The notes: generated from the sequence alone by a model not told the origin. Positions 36,895 to 45,960 are shown, counted from the stretch's first letter. The stretch: 64,000 bases of DNA from VYFG01 sp965248685 (GCA_965248685.1 CBDFKC010000003.1:1240001-1304000), one strand, 5' to 3'. Program-made: numbers and translations.

Positions 36895-36900
36895 TATAAT
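36895..36900 (+). promoter_or_regulatory. Candidate -10 box at the envC start
   Basis: A perfect TATAAT ends 7 bases before the envC ATG, so transcription would begin at or next to the start codon. There is no good -35 and no ribosome site, consistent with a leaderless message if the box is real. Confidence 0.4.
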
Positions 36901-36907
36901 TCTCCCA

Positions 36908-38149
36908 ATGTTCTCTCGAGTCATTTTATTTTTCCTGCTACTGCCTGTTCCAATCGGCCATGTCCTAGCCGGAAACCTGGCCCGTTCAAAAGCCGAACTG
37001 GAGACGCTTCAGCAACGAATAATCGCGGTGCAGCAACGAATCAGCACAGACCATAAGGAAGCCGATGTCGTTACCGCTACACTCGACGAGATTGAGCAAA
37101 ACCTGGCTCGCCTGCACTCTTCCATGCGCGAGCAAAATCGCAAAAAGATCAGTGTGGAACTGGAAATCAAGGAGTTGAAACAATCTGAGTCCAAGCTTAG
37201 GGTAAACAATAATGATGCTCTAGAACGGCTGGCTGGGCTACTCAGAAGTAATTACATTATGGGCCGTCGCAGTGGTTTGCGTCTGTTAATCAACCAGCAA
37301 GACCCTCAGGATTCGATACGTCAGCTCACCATGTTTCAGTATATTGTTACTGCGCGTAACGTTCAGATTCAAGACCTGCTGGTACTCCAGGAGCAGCTTC
37401 GGGTTAATCAGGAGAAAGCGCGATCAAAGCAAAACGACTTGGATCTAATACTGGCCGGCTTGGATAGCGATAGAAAGCAGTTTGAGCAAGAACAAGCGAC
37501 TCGTATAACCCAATTGAGTCGGATTAACCAGAAGATTGCTGAGGGTAATAAGCAAATCGTGTTGTATCGCGAGCGCGAACAGTCACTCAAAACTTTGTTG
37601 CGAGAGCTGTCCCGCCCCAAACCTGCAGCCAGCGTTAACAGCCAATCCGCCTCTAGCAGTTCTACTCAGAGTCAACTCCCCAAGGAACAGGGCAATTCAA
37701 CCCGGCAACAGCCCCTGGATTCCGAACAAGCAGAACAGGTTACGCTGGAACTTTCTGGTTTTGGTAATAGTCGGGGCTCACTCCCGCTTCCGGTTAAGGC
37801 ACCTGTGCGGATTCGCTATGGGCAGAAAAAACCCGAAAGTGGGTTAACCTGGGAAGGGGTGCTGTTTAATTCCCAACATGGTCAGCCAGTAACTGCAGTG
37901 TATTCCGGTCAGGTGGTTTTCTCGGATTGGTTTCGCGGTTATGGCCAGTTGATGGTAGTTGACCATGGGGAAGGATATATGAGTTTGTACGGCTACAATC
38001 AATTGTTACAAGTAGGTGTTGGTGAAGCGGTTCAAATCGGGCAAGTAATAGCTATGGCGAGTGAAGCCAATAAGGACCTGGCGCCGGGTTTGTATTTCGA
38101 AATTCGCCATAACGGAACCCCTGACGATCCGTTACAATGGTGTCGTTAA
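36908..38149 (+). CDS. envC: Murein hydrolase activator EnvC
   Basis: Periplasmic activator of AmiA/AmiB amidases at the septum. Signal peptide (residues 1-21, VLA-G), long coiled coil (about 25-240) and a Ser/Gln-rich linker lead to a C-terminal LytM domain (about 290-413). The LytM domain lacks the zinc-binding HxH pattern (it has MVVDHGEGYMSLYGYNQLL), as expected for a non-catalytic activator. 413 residues is normal. gpmI, the usual upstream neighbour, is absent. Confidence 0.93.
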   Translation: MFSRVILFFLLLPVPIGHVLAGNLARSKAELETLQQRIIAVQQRISTDHKEADVVTATLDEIEQNLARLHSSMREQNRKKISVELEIKELKQSESKLRVNNNDALERLAGLLRSNYIMGRRSGLRLLINQQDPQDSIRQLTMFQYIVTARNVQIQDLLVLQEQLRVNQEKARSKQNDLDLILAGLDSDRKQFEQEQATRITQLSRINQKIAEGNKQIVLYREREQSLKTLLRELSRPKPAASVNSQSASSSSTQSQLPKEQGNSTRQQPLDSEQAEQVTLELSGFGNSRGSLPLPVKAPVRIRYGQKKPESGLTWEGVLFNSQHGQPVTAVYSGQVVFSDWFRGYGQLMVVDHGEGYMSLYGYNQLLQVGVGEAVQIGQVIAMASEANKDLAPGLYFEIRHNGTPDDPLQWCR

Positions 38150-38165
38150 TTGTTCTCTGAAATCG

Positions 38166-38194
38166 TTGACAGGCTGGGCACCTCAAAACCATAT
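38166..38194 (+). promoter_or_regulatory. Possible promoter for ctpA
   Basis: TTGACA at 38166-38171 with a poor -10 (CCATAT) 17 bases on; two GGTATAAA direct repeats (38202 and 38213) lie just downstream and could act as alternative -10 boxes. It lies in the 165-base gap between envC and ctpA. Confidence 0.35.
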
Positions 38195-38314
38195 CGGACG
38201 AGGTATAAATACGGTATAAACGATATTTTACCCAGAACCAGCCATTGAACCAGTGTCGGATACTGGCGTCTTAACAGGAATAACCATGAAACGAACAACA
38301 GGAAATATAAATTT

Positions 38315-39652
38315 ATGGCGTTACCAGTAAAAATTCGGATTCTGCTGTTGGGCGCGATTGCCTGGGTTTTTTTCGGGGTTGCGTTTGCCCAGGATAAAGC
38401 CGCACTCGAGGAAACCTTGCCGCTCGACGAACTACAAGTATTTGCCGAAGTTTTTGGCAAGATAAAGAGCGAGTATATTGATGATGCCAGTGACATAGAT
38501 TTGCTGCGCAGCGCCATCCAGGGAATGCTTTCGGGGCTCGATCCACATTCCAGCTTTTTGGAACCGGAAGCGTTTAAGGAAATACGGATCTCCACCGAGG
38601 GAAAATTTGGTGGACTCGGAATTGAGGTCACCACCGAGGATGGGTTGATTAAGGTTGTCGCGCCAATCGACGGTACTCCGGCATCCGATGCCGATATCAT
38701 GGCAGGGGACATAATCATCAGAATAGACGGGGTTTCGGTGCGTGGACCGAATTTGCGAGAAGCGGTGGACAGTATGCGGGGAGAACCTGGCACCCGAATC
38801 GTTTTGACGATTTCCCGTGAAGGTGTTGTTGAGGTCTTTGATGTGCCATTGGTGCGCGCAGTGATCAAAGTTGCGAGTGTACGAGGTGAATTGCTCGATG
38901 ATGGATTTGGTTATACCAGAATTTCCAGTTTTCAAAGTGGGACAATAAACAATCTTCGTTCCCAAATTGAAAAATTGGAGACTGAAAATGGATCTGGTTT
39001 GAACGGATTGATCCTCGATCTGCGAAATAACCCCGGTGGCGTTTTAAACAGCGCAGTAGACGTCAGCGATTTGTTTCTCGATCAGGGAGTAATCGTAGCC
39101 ACTAGAGGACGTGATGGTGTTGCTGATTCGAGCTATCAGGCCAAGCTCGGGGATATTCTCGACGACGCACCCCTGGTAGTGCTGGTTAACGGAGGGTCTG
39201 CTTCTGCTTCGGAGATTGTTGCCGGTGCATTGCAGGACCACGGCCGGGCAATCATCATGGGTACTAAAACCTTTGGTAAGGGATCGGTGCAAACCGTAAT
39301 TCCAATGAATAATGGCGGTGCTCTCAAATTGACCACGGCGCGTTATTATACGCCCCTGGATCGTTCCATCCAGGCGAAAGGAATCGAGCCTGATATTGAA
39401 GTCAAGCAGACTCAATTTGCTGAACAGAGAAAAGATGGCAGATCCGTACGCGAAGCGGATCTCGCGGGTCACCTGATGGGAGACGGCAAGACCACTGACG
39501 ATTCGGAGGATGGGTCGGATGCCAAGGGCAGCGATCAAGACGACAAATCTGTGGAACACTCGGATTTGTTGACTACCGATTACCAAGTCAAGGAGGCATT
39601 CAATTTGCTCAAAGGCATGAGCCTGGTACGAAAACAAATTGTCGGTAACTAG
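38315..39652 (+). CDS. ctpA: C-terminal processing protease (S41A)
   Basis: Periplasmic protease with a signal peptide (residues 1-26, AFA-QD), a PDZ domain (about 85-165) and an S41 core. The catalytic dyad is S297 (GGSASASE) and K322 (TFGKGSVQT). The C-terminal tail is Asp/Ser-rich. 445 residues. The envC-ctpA order is conserved and points to cell-wall remodelling. Confidence 0.95.
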   Translation: MALPVKIRILLLGAIAWVFFGVAFAQDKAALEETLPLDELQVFAEVFGKIKSEYIDDASDIDLLRSAIQGMLSGLDPHSSFLEPEAFKEIRISTEGKFGGLGIEVTTEDGLIKVVAPIDGTPASDADIMAGDIIIRIDGVSVRGPNLREAVDSMRGEPGTRIVLTISREGVVEVFDVPLVRAVIKVASVRGELLDDGFGYTRISSFQSGTINNLRSQIEKLETENGSGLNGLILDLRNNPGGVLNSAVDVSDLFLDQGVIVATRGRDGVADSSYQAKLGDILDDAPLVVLVNGGSASASEIVAGALQDHGRAIIMGTKTFGKGSVQTVIPMNNGGALKLTTARYYTPLDRSIQAKGIEPDIEVKQTQFAEQRKDGRSVREADLAGHLMGDGKTTDDSEDGSDAKGSDQDDKSVEHSDLLTTDYQVKEAFNLLKGMSLVRKQIVGN

Positions 39653-39695
39653 AGGCCGTTAACGGTAATTGAGAACGGCCCCTGGCCTTTTCGCT

Positions 39696-39950
39696 TTATT
39701 CGCTGGGTAGTTTCTTTTGCTTGCGACGATCGCGCCATTTGCGCAACCACACCACCAGTGACAGATAGCCCCGCCGGGCCCAGGGAAAGTCGATAGACAG
39801 CACTAGCAATCCCAGTGGAATCATCCATAAGCCCAGGATTGGTAAGAACCAGAGCAACCCGCCCAGGAGAAGAGCCAATCCGATGATCGTTCGCATTAGC
39901 GATGACATTGATTTGATGCGAGCGAGGATAGGCTTGAGCCTGCGTTTCAC
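39696..39950 (-). CDS. Small membrane protein, PGPGW-like
   Basis: 84 residues from a GTG at 39950 with GGAG upstream. Two close hydrophobic segments (about 18-40) contain GGLLWFLPILGLWMIPLG, then a conserved-looking DFPWARRGYL and a very basic tail (RKWRDRRKQKK). It resembles the short PGPGW transmembrane family, with ILGLW in place of PGPGW. The reading frame continues upstream but would overlap dapF. Function unknown. Confidence 0.65.
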   Translation of the reverse strand: MKRRLKPILARIKSMSSLMRTIIGLALLLGGLLWFLPILGLWMIPLGLLVLSIDFPWARRGYLSLVVWLRKWRDRRKQKKLPSE

Positions 39951-40026
39951 GGTTGGGTGTTCTCCAGTGATTAGGGATACGATATGATTGGCGTTCAAAA
40001 CACCGGATTCAACCGCTATTTCAAGA

Positions 40027-40863
40027 ATGTTGTTCGATTTTACTAAAATGCAGTCACTTGGTAACGACTTTATCGTATTGGATGGCGTGACCAAGCAATT
40101 GGATATTTCTCCGCAGATTGCCCGCAGGCTGGCGGATCGGCATTTTGGTGTGGGCTGCGACCAGATACTGTTAGCTGAACCTGGAATTGACAGCGATTTC
40201 ATTTTTCGTATTTTCAATCAGGATGGCAGTGAAGTCGAGCAATGTGGAAATGGTGCTCGATGCTTCGCTGATTTCGTCCGCAAGAAAGGACTGGTTGACC
40301 GTGACCAAATGACCGTGCAGACCATCAACTCCCGGATGCAATTGAATATTCAGCCAGATGGCAGCGTCACAGTCAAAATGGGTGTTCCGGAATTTAATCC
40401 GGTGAAGATACCGTTTCACGCTGAACAGGTAGAAGATGTATACCTGTTGCATCTTGCCACCAGGTCGATAGAAATTTCCGCCGTTGCGATAGGCAACCCT
40501 CATGCCGTCGTGTTGGTTCCTGAAGCCGATCAGGCCTCGGTGATTGAACAAGGCGCTGAAATTGAAAGCCATGAGCGTTTCCCGGTCAGAGTGAACGCTG
40601 GATTTATGCAGGTCGTTTCTAGATCCCGTATTCGATTGCGGGTATTTGAGAGAGGTGTCGGGGAAACCCTTGGTTGCGGCAGCGGAGCCTGTGCAGCGGT
40701 GGCTGTCGGGGTTTCTCGAGGAATGCTGGATTCCAAAGTTATAGTCAGTTTACCTGGCGGCGATGCAACAGTCGAATGGGCCGGCCCGGGACACCCAATT
40801 TACCTGAGCGGATCTGTGCATACGGTATATTCCGGTGTCATCGATGTTGGGCAAATTCACTAA
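40027..40863 (+). CDS. dapF: Diaminopimelate epimerase
   Basis: Interconverts LL- and meso-diaminopimelate for lysine and peptidoglycan. The paired catalytic cysteines are C73 (EQCGNGARC) and C217 (LGCGSGAC). The ATG at 40027 gives the standard start MLFDFTKMQSLGNDF and 278 residues; the longer frame from 39988 is unnecessary. It heads the conserved dapF-DUF484-xerC run. Confidence 0.97.
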   Translation: MLFDFTKMQSLGNDFIVLDGVTKQLDISPQIARRLADRHFGVGCDQILLAEPGIDSDFIFRIFNQDGSEVEQCGNGARCFADFVRKKGLVDRDQMTVQTINSRMQLNIQPDGSVTVKMGVPEFNPVKIPFHAEQVEDVYLLHLATRSIEISAVAIGNPHAVVLVPEADQASVIEQGAEIESHERFPVRVNAGFMQVVSRSRIRLRVFERGVGETLGCGSGACAAVAVGVSRGMLDSKVIVSLPGGDATVEWAGPGHPIYLSGSVHTVYSGVIDVGQIH

Positions 40864-40883
40864 TTCACTAAGCGACGCTATCT

Positions 40884-41501
40884 ATGCTTAAATCCGAAGA
40901 CGTAGCCGCTTATCTTAGGCAGCATCCGACATTTTTCAATGAACATATGGATCTGTTCGAACAGCTTGAGATTGGTGGTAACCAACAACCATTTCATCAA
41001 CGTCAACTGGAAGTTATGCGTGAACGCCATCAAGTGCAATCCACAAAGTATGAAATGGTGGTGGAGTCGGCCCGCAGTAACCAGGCACTGGACCAACTAT
41101 TGCATGAGCTGGCCAAGAAGCTGTTAAGCGCTGGCATTCCCAACGTTGAAACTGTCATGGAGACAGTGAGAACGCAATTCTCCCTCGAACACGTGCGTAT
41201 ATGGCAGCGTAAACTTGAACAAAGTGAGGACCCTGGAAATGTCGATTTCGCGGCACTTGCACAACGGGTAATCCATGGTGGTAGTGTTTGCGACGATCGA
41301 GTTTCCAGTCAGTTGTTACTGTCGTTGTTTGGTGAAGAGCACGGAATTAGTTCCTGTGCATTTATTCCATTGCTGGCAGAATCTGAAAATATTGGTGTAA
41401 TGGTCCTCGGTGCCAACGACCCAGAGCGTTTTCAACCAGGAATGGGCGCGATCTACCTTGATCGAATGGGGCAATTGATTGGAGCATTTTTGTCCGGTTA
41501 G
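40884..41501 (+). CDS. DUF484 family protein
   Basis: 205 residues. The N-terminal part (EDVAAYLRQHPTFFNEHMDL) and the GAF-like C-terminal half are typical of DUF484, found between dapF and xerC in most gammaproteobacteria. No activity is established. xerC starts one base after its stop. Confidence 0.92.
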   Translation: MLKSEDVAAYLRQHPTFFNEHMDLFEQLEIGGNQQPFHQRQLEVMRERHQVQSTKYEMVVESARSNQALDQLLHELAKKLLSAGIPNVETVMETVRTQFSLEHVRIWQRKLEQSEDPGNVDFAALAQRVIHGGSVCDDRVSSQLLLSLFGEEHGISSCAFIPLLAESENIGVMVLGANDPERFQPGMGAIYLDRMGQLIGAFLSG

Positions 41502-41502
41502 C

Positions 41503-42411
41503 ATGACCAGCCCCACTGTCAGCCTAGACCGATTTATTGAAACTCTGAAGTCTGACCGACACCTCTCGGTCCATACCATCGCGGCCTATGGGCGGGACCT
41601 TGATCGACTCTATCGATTTACCCTGCAATACCGGATCGAAGACTGGGACCAATTGACAGTAAAACAGGCTCGATTGTATCCAGCTCAACTAAAACGCGTT
41701 GGTCTTGCGGGTAGCAGTATTCAGCGAATGTTATCGGCGGCCCGGGTGTTTTTTCGTTTTCTGGTGCAGCAGGGTATTTCCCCCAGCAACCCATTCGAAA
41801 CGGTGAGTGCGCCAAAGTCGGTGAAAAAGCTTCCCTCCACCCTTAGCGTGGATGAGGTCAGCGCTTTACTCGAACAGCACGACGATAGCCCAGCGGCGTT
41901 GCGGGACCGGGCGATGCTCGAGCTGTTATACTCCTCCGGGCTACGACTCAGCGAACTCTCGGCACTGGAGGCCGATGGAGTCGATATGCCTGAGAGTGAG
42001 GTAAGGGTTGTTGGCAAGGGAAATAAACAACGCATTGTTCCTGTCGGTTCGAAGGCCCTTGATGCGATTCGAAGCTGGTTAGCAGTTCGATCGCGATTAG
42101 CTGTCGTTGATGAAACCGCGTTGTTTGTTAACCAGAAGGGCAGACGCCTGAGTAATCGAGGTATTCAGTACCGGATATCGGAATGGGCGGGAAAGAACGG
42201 CCTGGGTCGCCATTTACATCCCCATATGTTGCGTCACTCATTCGCCAGTCACGTGCTCGAATCCAGTGGTGATTTGCGGTCGGTACAGGAGATGCTGGGA
42301 CACGCGGATATTTCAACTACCCAAATTTACACCCATTTGGATTTTCAGCACCTGGCCAAGGTATACGACGATGCCCATCCCAGGGCGAAGTCAAAAAATG
42401 CCAAGGATTAA
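41503..42411 (+). CDS. xerC: Site-specific tyrosine recombinase XerC
   Basis: Resolves chromosome dimers at dif with XerD. SAM-like N-terminal domain (about 5-90), catalytic domain with R148, K172, H241, R244, H267 and nucleophile Y276 (ISTTQIYTHL). The ATG at 41503 gives 302 residues. Its context with dapF and DUF484 identifies XerC rather than XerD. Its 3' end overlaps the end of the opposing ppa relic. Confidence 0.95.
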   Translation: MTSPTVSLDRFIETLKSDRHLSVHTIAAYGRDLDRLYRFTLQYRIEDWDQLTVKQARLYPAQLKRVGLAGSSIQRMLSAARVFFRFLVQQGISPSNPFETVSAPKSVKKLPSTLSVDEVSALLEQHDDSPAALRDRAMLELLYSSGLRLSELSALEADGVDMPESEVRVVGKGNKQRIVPVGSKALDAIRSWLAVRSRLAVVDETALFVNQKGRRLSNRGIQYRISEWAGKNGLGRHLHPHMLRHSFASHVLESSGDLRSVQEMLGHADISTTQIYTHLDFQHLAKVYDDAHPRAKSKNAKD

Positions 42412-42542
42412 CTGATTCGCTTATAAACCTGATAGCGTTCAATCGCTGCCAGGATTTCAGATTTGGCTTTTTCCTGATCGACCCAGCCTCGTACATTGAC
42501 CCACTTTTCGGCTTCAAGATACTTTTAGTGTTCAAAAAAGTG
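42408..42542 (-). pseudogene. ppa: Relic of soluble inorganic pyrophosphatase (C-terminal 45 codons)
   Basis: Reading the minus strand in one frame gives HFFEH-stop-KYLEAEKWVNVRGWVDQEKA and then KSEILAAIERY before a normal stop. This matches the family C-terminus of soluble family I pyrophosphatase (HFFEHYKDLE.GKWV.V.GW then AKAEI). The tyrosine codon has become TAA and everything upstream of HFFEH is unrecognisable. The active-site residues, in the lost N-terminal two thirds, are gone. The relic lies directly before a membrane pyrophosphatase gene. The rest of the gap (42543-42704) shows only a GGAG ribosome site for hppA. Confidence 0.85.
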
Positions 42543-42704
42543 GGAATCATTTGCATTGATCATTGATATCACCAATCATCACAGCTATATTCTCGCGGTT
42601 TTTCAATTTCGAAACCGGAGTGGGCATAAACTATAGGCAATGCAGAATTTTGCAGGTCGCCAAGTGGCATTCCTCTCGAATCATTCAACAATCGGAGTAA
42701 CTAT

Positions 42705-44717
42705 ATGACATATTACGCATTGATCCCAATGCTATTCGGGTTAGCCGGGCTGATCGTCGCCTTGAGGGTCTATAAAATGATTTTGCAGTACCCCGCCGGG
42801 GAGGGCAAAGTCGCTGAGATCGCCGCATTGATCCACCGTGGTGCCATGGTATTTATGCGTCGCGAATATACCTATCTGGCGGTATTTGTCGCTGTAGTAG
42901 CGGTTCTGATCTTGATTTCCGATCTCGGCTTTCCGACCATGTTTGCCTTCCTTGTGGGCGCATTCTGTTCTGCGATTGCCGGCTATATCGGTATGTTTGC
43001 GGCGACCAGGGCGAATGTCAGAACCACAACGGCAGCCCAGGAATCCGGCGCCCCAGGCGCCCTTACCGTGGCATTTTTTGGCGGGTCTGTTATGGGGCTT
43101 TGTGTGGCAGCGATGGGACTGCTCGGAGTCGGATTCTTGTACTTGATATTTGGTGGGGATCCCCATTCCTCCCATGTTATCCATGGGTTCGGCATGGGCG
43201 CTTCTTCGGTTGCGCTGTTTTCCCGGGTAGGAGGTGGGATATTTACCAAGAGTGCCGACGTTGGGGCAGATCTGGTGGGTAAGGTAGAAGCAGGAATACC
43301 AGAAGACGACCCACGTAATCCTGGCGTTATCGCGGATAATGTCGGCGATAATGTTGGTGACGTTGCGGGTATGGGTTCGGATATTTTCGAATCCTATTGT
43401 GGATCTATGATCGCCTGCATCGCGATTGCCTCGACCTTACCGGCAGTGGCTCTCGAGGTCATGGGACCACAGGAATCCCTGATGTTTATGCCCCTGGCAT
43501 TGGCGTCACTGGGGATATTGTGTTCCATCGCCGGTATTGCCTTGGTCAAGATGAATACGGCTAAATCTCCAGAGCGGGCGTTGCGCATAGGTACCATTGG
43601 GGCGACAATAATTTTTATCCTTACTTCGTTTCCCTTGATCTATTTTATTGGAGTTAGCTCCGGTATCTACGGCGCGGTTGTTGTTGGTGCACTGGGTGGC
43701 ATCGGTATCGGCTTGATCACGGAATACTATACTGGGTCGAAACCGGTCAGGGATATTGCGAAAAGCGGTGAAACCGGACCGGCAACGGTGATGATTTCCG
43801 GTCTTGCTGTGGGTATGGAATCAGTTGTTGTGCCATTACTGATTATCGCAGCGATCATATTGACTGCGAGCAATATGGCGGGACTCTACGGTGTTGGAAT
43901 TGCTGCTGTTGGTATGCTCGCCACGGTGGGTATTACCATGGCAATAGACGCCTATGGCCCAGTAGCGGATAATGCTGGCGGTATCGCCGAAATGGCTGGT
44001 CTGGGTGAAGAAGTACGGGAAATCACCGATTCACTGGATGAGCTAGGAAATACCACCGCAGCCATAGGTAAAGGCTTTGCGATTGGTGCGGCAGCTCTTG
44101 CCGCTTTAGCCATTATCTCAGCCTTTATCGCAGAAGTAACGGTTAGAAATCCGGAGTTTATTTTGAGAATAGACGATCCGGTTGTTCTCGCTGGAATATT
44201 CCTCGGGGGTATTTTCCCGTTTCTTGTCTCGAGTATTACCATGCGAGCGGTGGGTGCTGCGGCATTTGATATGATCCACGAAATTCGTCGTCAGTTCCGT
44301 GAGATACCGGGGTTGATGGAAGGTACGGCTGAACCTGACTCGGATCGATGCATAGAGATTGCGACCCAGGCAGCTCTGCGCCGGATGATACTGCCTGGTG
44401 TTTTAGCAGTCGGTGCGCCGGTTGTGGTCGGCTTTGCCCTCGGAGCTACTGCCCTCGGCGGCATGTTAGCGGGTGCCTTACTTGGCTGTGTATTGATGGC
44501 CCTGATGATGGCGAACGCTGGTGGCGCCTGGGATAATGCGAAAAAGTATGTTGAAAAAGGAAACTTAGGTGGTAAAGGTTCCGATGTTCATGCCGCGACG
44601 GTTGTTGGTGATACCGTCGGCGATCCGTTTAAGGACACATCGGGCCCATCCATGAATATCCTGATTAACGTGATGGCAATTGTCAGTCTGGTTATTGCAC
44701 CGCTGTTGTCTGTTTGA
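42705..44717 (+). CDS. hppA: Membrane ion-pumping pyrophosphatase, K+-dependent type
   Basis: Hydrolyses PPi and pumps H+ and/or Na+ out of the cytoplasm. 670 residues, about 16 helices. The PPi/Mg site DNVGDNVGD begins at residue 211, followed by GMGSDIFESYCG. The K+-dependence marker is alanine in GNTTAAIGKG (A452 after NTT, where K+-independent enzymes have Lys). Glu in DIFESY occupies the ion-gate position used by Na+-type pumps. So a K+-stimulated, possibly Na+-translocating enzyme is likely; the ion is inferred. It is preceded by a ppa relic and followed by a hairpin. Confidence 0.95.
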   Translation: MTYYALIPMLFGLAGLIVALRVYKMILQYPAGEGKVAEIAALIHRGAMVFMRREYTYLAVFVAVVAVLILISDLGFPTMFAFLVGAFCSAIAGYIGMFAATRANVRTTTAAQESGAPGALTVAFFGGSVMGLCVAAMGLLGVGFLYLIFGGDPHSSHVIHGFGMGASSVALFSRVGGGIFTKSADVGADLVGKVEAGIPEDDPRNPGVIADNVGDNVGDVAGMGSDIFESYCGSMIACIAIASTLPAVALEVMGPQESLMFMPLALASLGILCSIAGIALVKMNTAKSPERALRIGTIGATIIFILTSFPLIYFIGVSSGIYGAVVVGALGGIGIGLITEYYTGSKPVRDIAKSGETGPATVMISGLAVGMESVVVPLLIIAAIILTASNMAGLYGVGIAAVGMLATVGITMAIDAYGPVADNAGGIAEMAGLGEEVREITDSLDELGNTTAAIGKGFAIGAAALAALAIISAFIAEVTVRNPEFILRIDDPVVLAGIFLGGIFPFLVSSITMRAVGAAAFDMIHEIRRQFREIPGLMEGTAEPDSDRCIEIATQAALRRMILPGVLAVGAPVVVGFALGATALGGMLAGALLGCVLMALMMANAGGAWDNAKKYVEKGNLGGKGSDVHAATVVGDTVGDPFKDTSGPSMNILINVMAIVSLVIAPLLSV

Positions 44718-44724
44718 TCATGAT

Positions 44725-44760
44725 GCCCGCACCATCCTGATGTGGTGGTGCGGGCTTCTC
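44725..44760 (+). terminator. Hairpin after hppA
   Basis: A 10-bp perfect stem, GCCCGCACCA / TGGTGCGGGC, with an 11-base loop ends at 44755, 38 bases after the hppA stop, followed by a weak TTCTC. It is probably the hppA terminator, separating it from the glycan genes. Confidence 0.65.
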
Positions 44761-44786
44761 CATGGCGTTAACCCAGGGACAGGGTA

Positions 44787-45959
44787 ATCGCGCGGCGCCG
44801 AAAAATCCTCCACGTTATTCCTGCCCTGGCGTCCCGTTATGGTGGCCCTAGCAAGCTTGTAATTGAAATGTGCCTGGCATTGATGGCCAGAGGACACCAG
44901 GTAGATATCGTTACCTCCAATGCAGACGGGGCAGCTGAGCTTGACTATCCTGTGGGACGATTTGTCGCCTATCGCGGCGCTAACACTATATTCTTCCCAA
45001 GAAAATATGGCGAAGCGTTCAAATTTTCTCCAGGTATGGCGAAATGGTTGTGCCACCATGTTAGGGATTACGAGATTGTGCATATCCATGCGGTATTTTC
45101 CTGGTCATCACTGGCAGCGGCCAACGCGTGCTATGGTGCCGAAATTCCCTATTTGGTAAGACCTCTGGGTAGTCTCGATCCATGGTCAATGAGTCAAAAA
45201 CCTTTGCGTAAAAAGGTCATGCTGCAGTTGGGCGTTAAAAAAATGCTGCGCAATGCCGCCAGAATACACTATACCAGCGACCTGGAGAAGCAAGCCTCTG
45301 AAGACTATCTGGGACTGGGGAATGGCGTTGTGGTTGCCAATGCAATCGATTGTGAGCAGTTTGAGGACTCTCTGACCGCTCGGGAATTTTCACGCGAGTT
45401 TCCACAGCTAGCGGATCGCCGTTACCTGTTATTTATCGGTCGACTGGATCCCAAAAAGAAACTTGAAACCGTAATTGACGCATTTTCCAGATTGCAAAAT
45501 CAGGCGGATATGCAACTCGTTATTGCCGGTGAGGGTACTCAGGATTATCGCCAGAAGCTGGTGACAAGAGTGTTGAATAGCGGCGCATCTGACCGGATCA
45601 GTCTGGTTCCCTGGGTCCAGGGGAAGACTAAGACAGCACTGTTACAAAACTGCTTGCTGTTTTTACTCGTATCAGAGAACGAAAATTACGGAATTTCAGT
45701 AGCAGAGGCGCTGGCCTGTGGCAAACCGGTGATAGTAAACAAGGGTGTCTACCTGCATCCAGAAATATCCGCAGCGGCAGCTGGCTGGGTAATTGACCAG
45801 GACTCTGATCTGGTTGATTGTCTGGAGCGAGTTCTGGACAGCCCTGAGAATTGTATGGAACGAGGACGCAACGGTGCGCGTCTGATTCAGCAGCGGTTTC
45901 GCTGGGAGTCGATAACTCAAAGGCTCGAGGAAATCTACCGTGACTGCATGGAGAATTAA
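44787..45959 (+). CDS. Family 4 glycosyltransferase, non-canonical start
   Basis: GT-B glycosyltransferase. The donor-site half shows LLFIGRLDPKKKLETVIDAF and VSENENYGISVAEALACGKP (EX7E-like). The first ATG (44868) lies after the first Rossmann strand. The frame continues upstream and encodes RRRKILHVIPALASRYGGPS, the expected N-terminus, but no ATG, GTG or TTG exists before the stop at 44769. ATC at 44787, preceded by AGGGACAGGG, is the best candidate and gives 390 residues. Acceptor unknown; neighbours point to an LPS or surface polysaccharide. Confidence 0.8.
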   Translation: MARRRKILHVIPALASRYGGPSKLVIEMCLALMARGHQVDIVTSNADGAAELDYPVGRFVAYRGANTIFFPRKYGEAFKFSPGMAKWLCHHVRDYEIVHIHAVFSWSSLAAANACYGAEIPYLVRPLGSLDPWSMSQKPLRKKVMLQLGVKKMLRNAARIHYTSDLEKQASEDYLGLGNGVVVANAIDCEQFEDSLTAREFSREFPQLADRRYLLFIGRLDPKKKLETVIDAFSRLQNQADMQLVIAGEGTQDYRQKLVTRVLNSGASDRISLVPWVQGKTKTALLQNCLLFLLVSENENYGISVAEALACGKPVIVNKGVYLHPEISAAAAGWVIDQDSDLVDCLERVLDSPENCMERGRNGARLIQQRFRWESITQRLEEIYRDCMEN

Positions 45960-45960
45960 A

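Noticed and set aside
38146..38868. 240-codon minus-strand frame over ctpA
   Set aside because: Ser/Thr-rich translation typical of a shadow of a conserved gene; ctpA catalytic motifs lie in the other frame.
39044..39637. 197-codon minus-strand frame over ctpA
   Set aside because: Entirely inside the S41 domain coding region, no motif or ribosome site.
42317..42556. 79-codon minus-strand frame at the ppa relic
   Set aside because: It reads the relic in the wrong frame and runs into xerC; the homologous frame is the neighbouring one with the internal stop.
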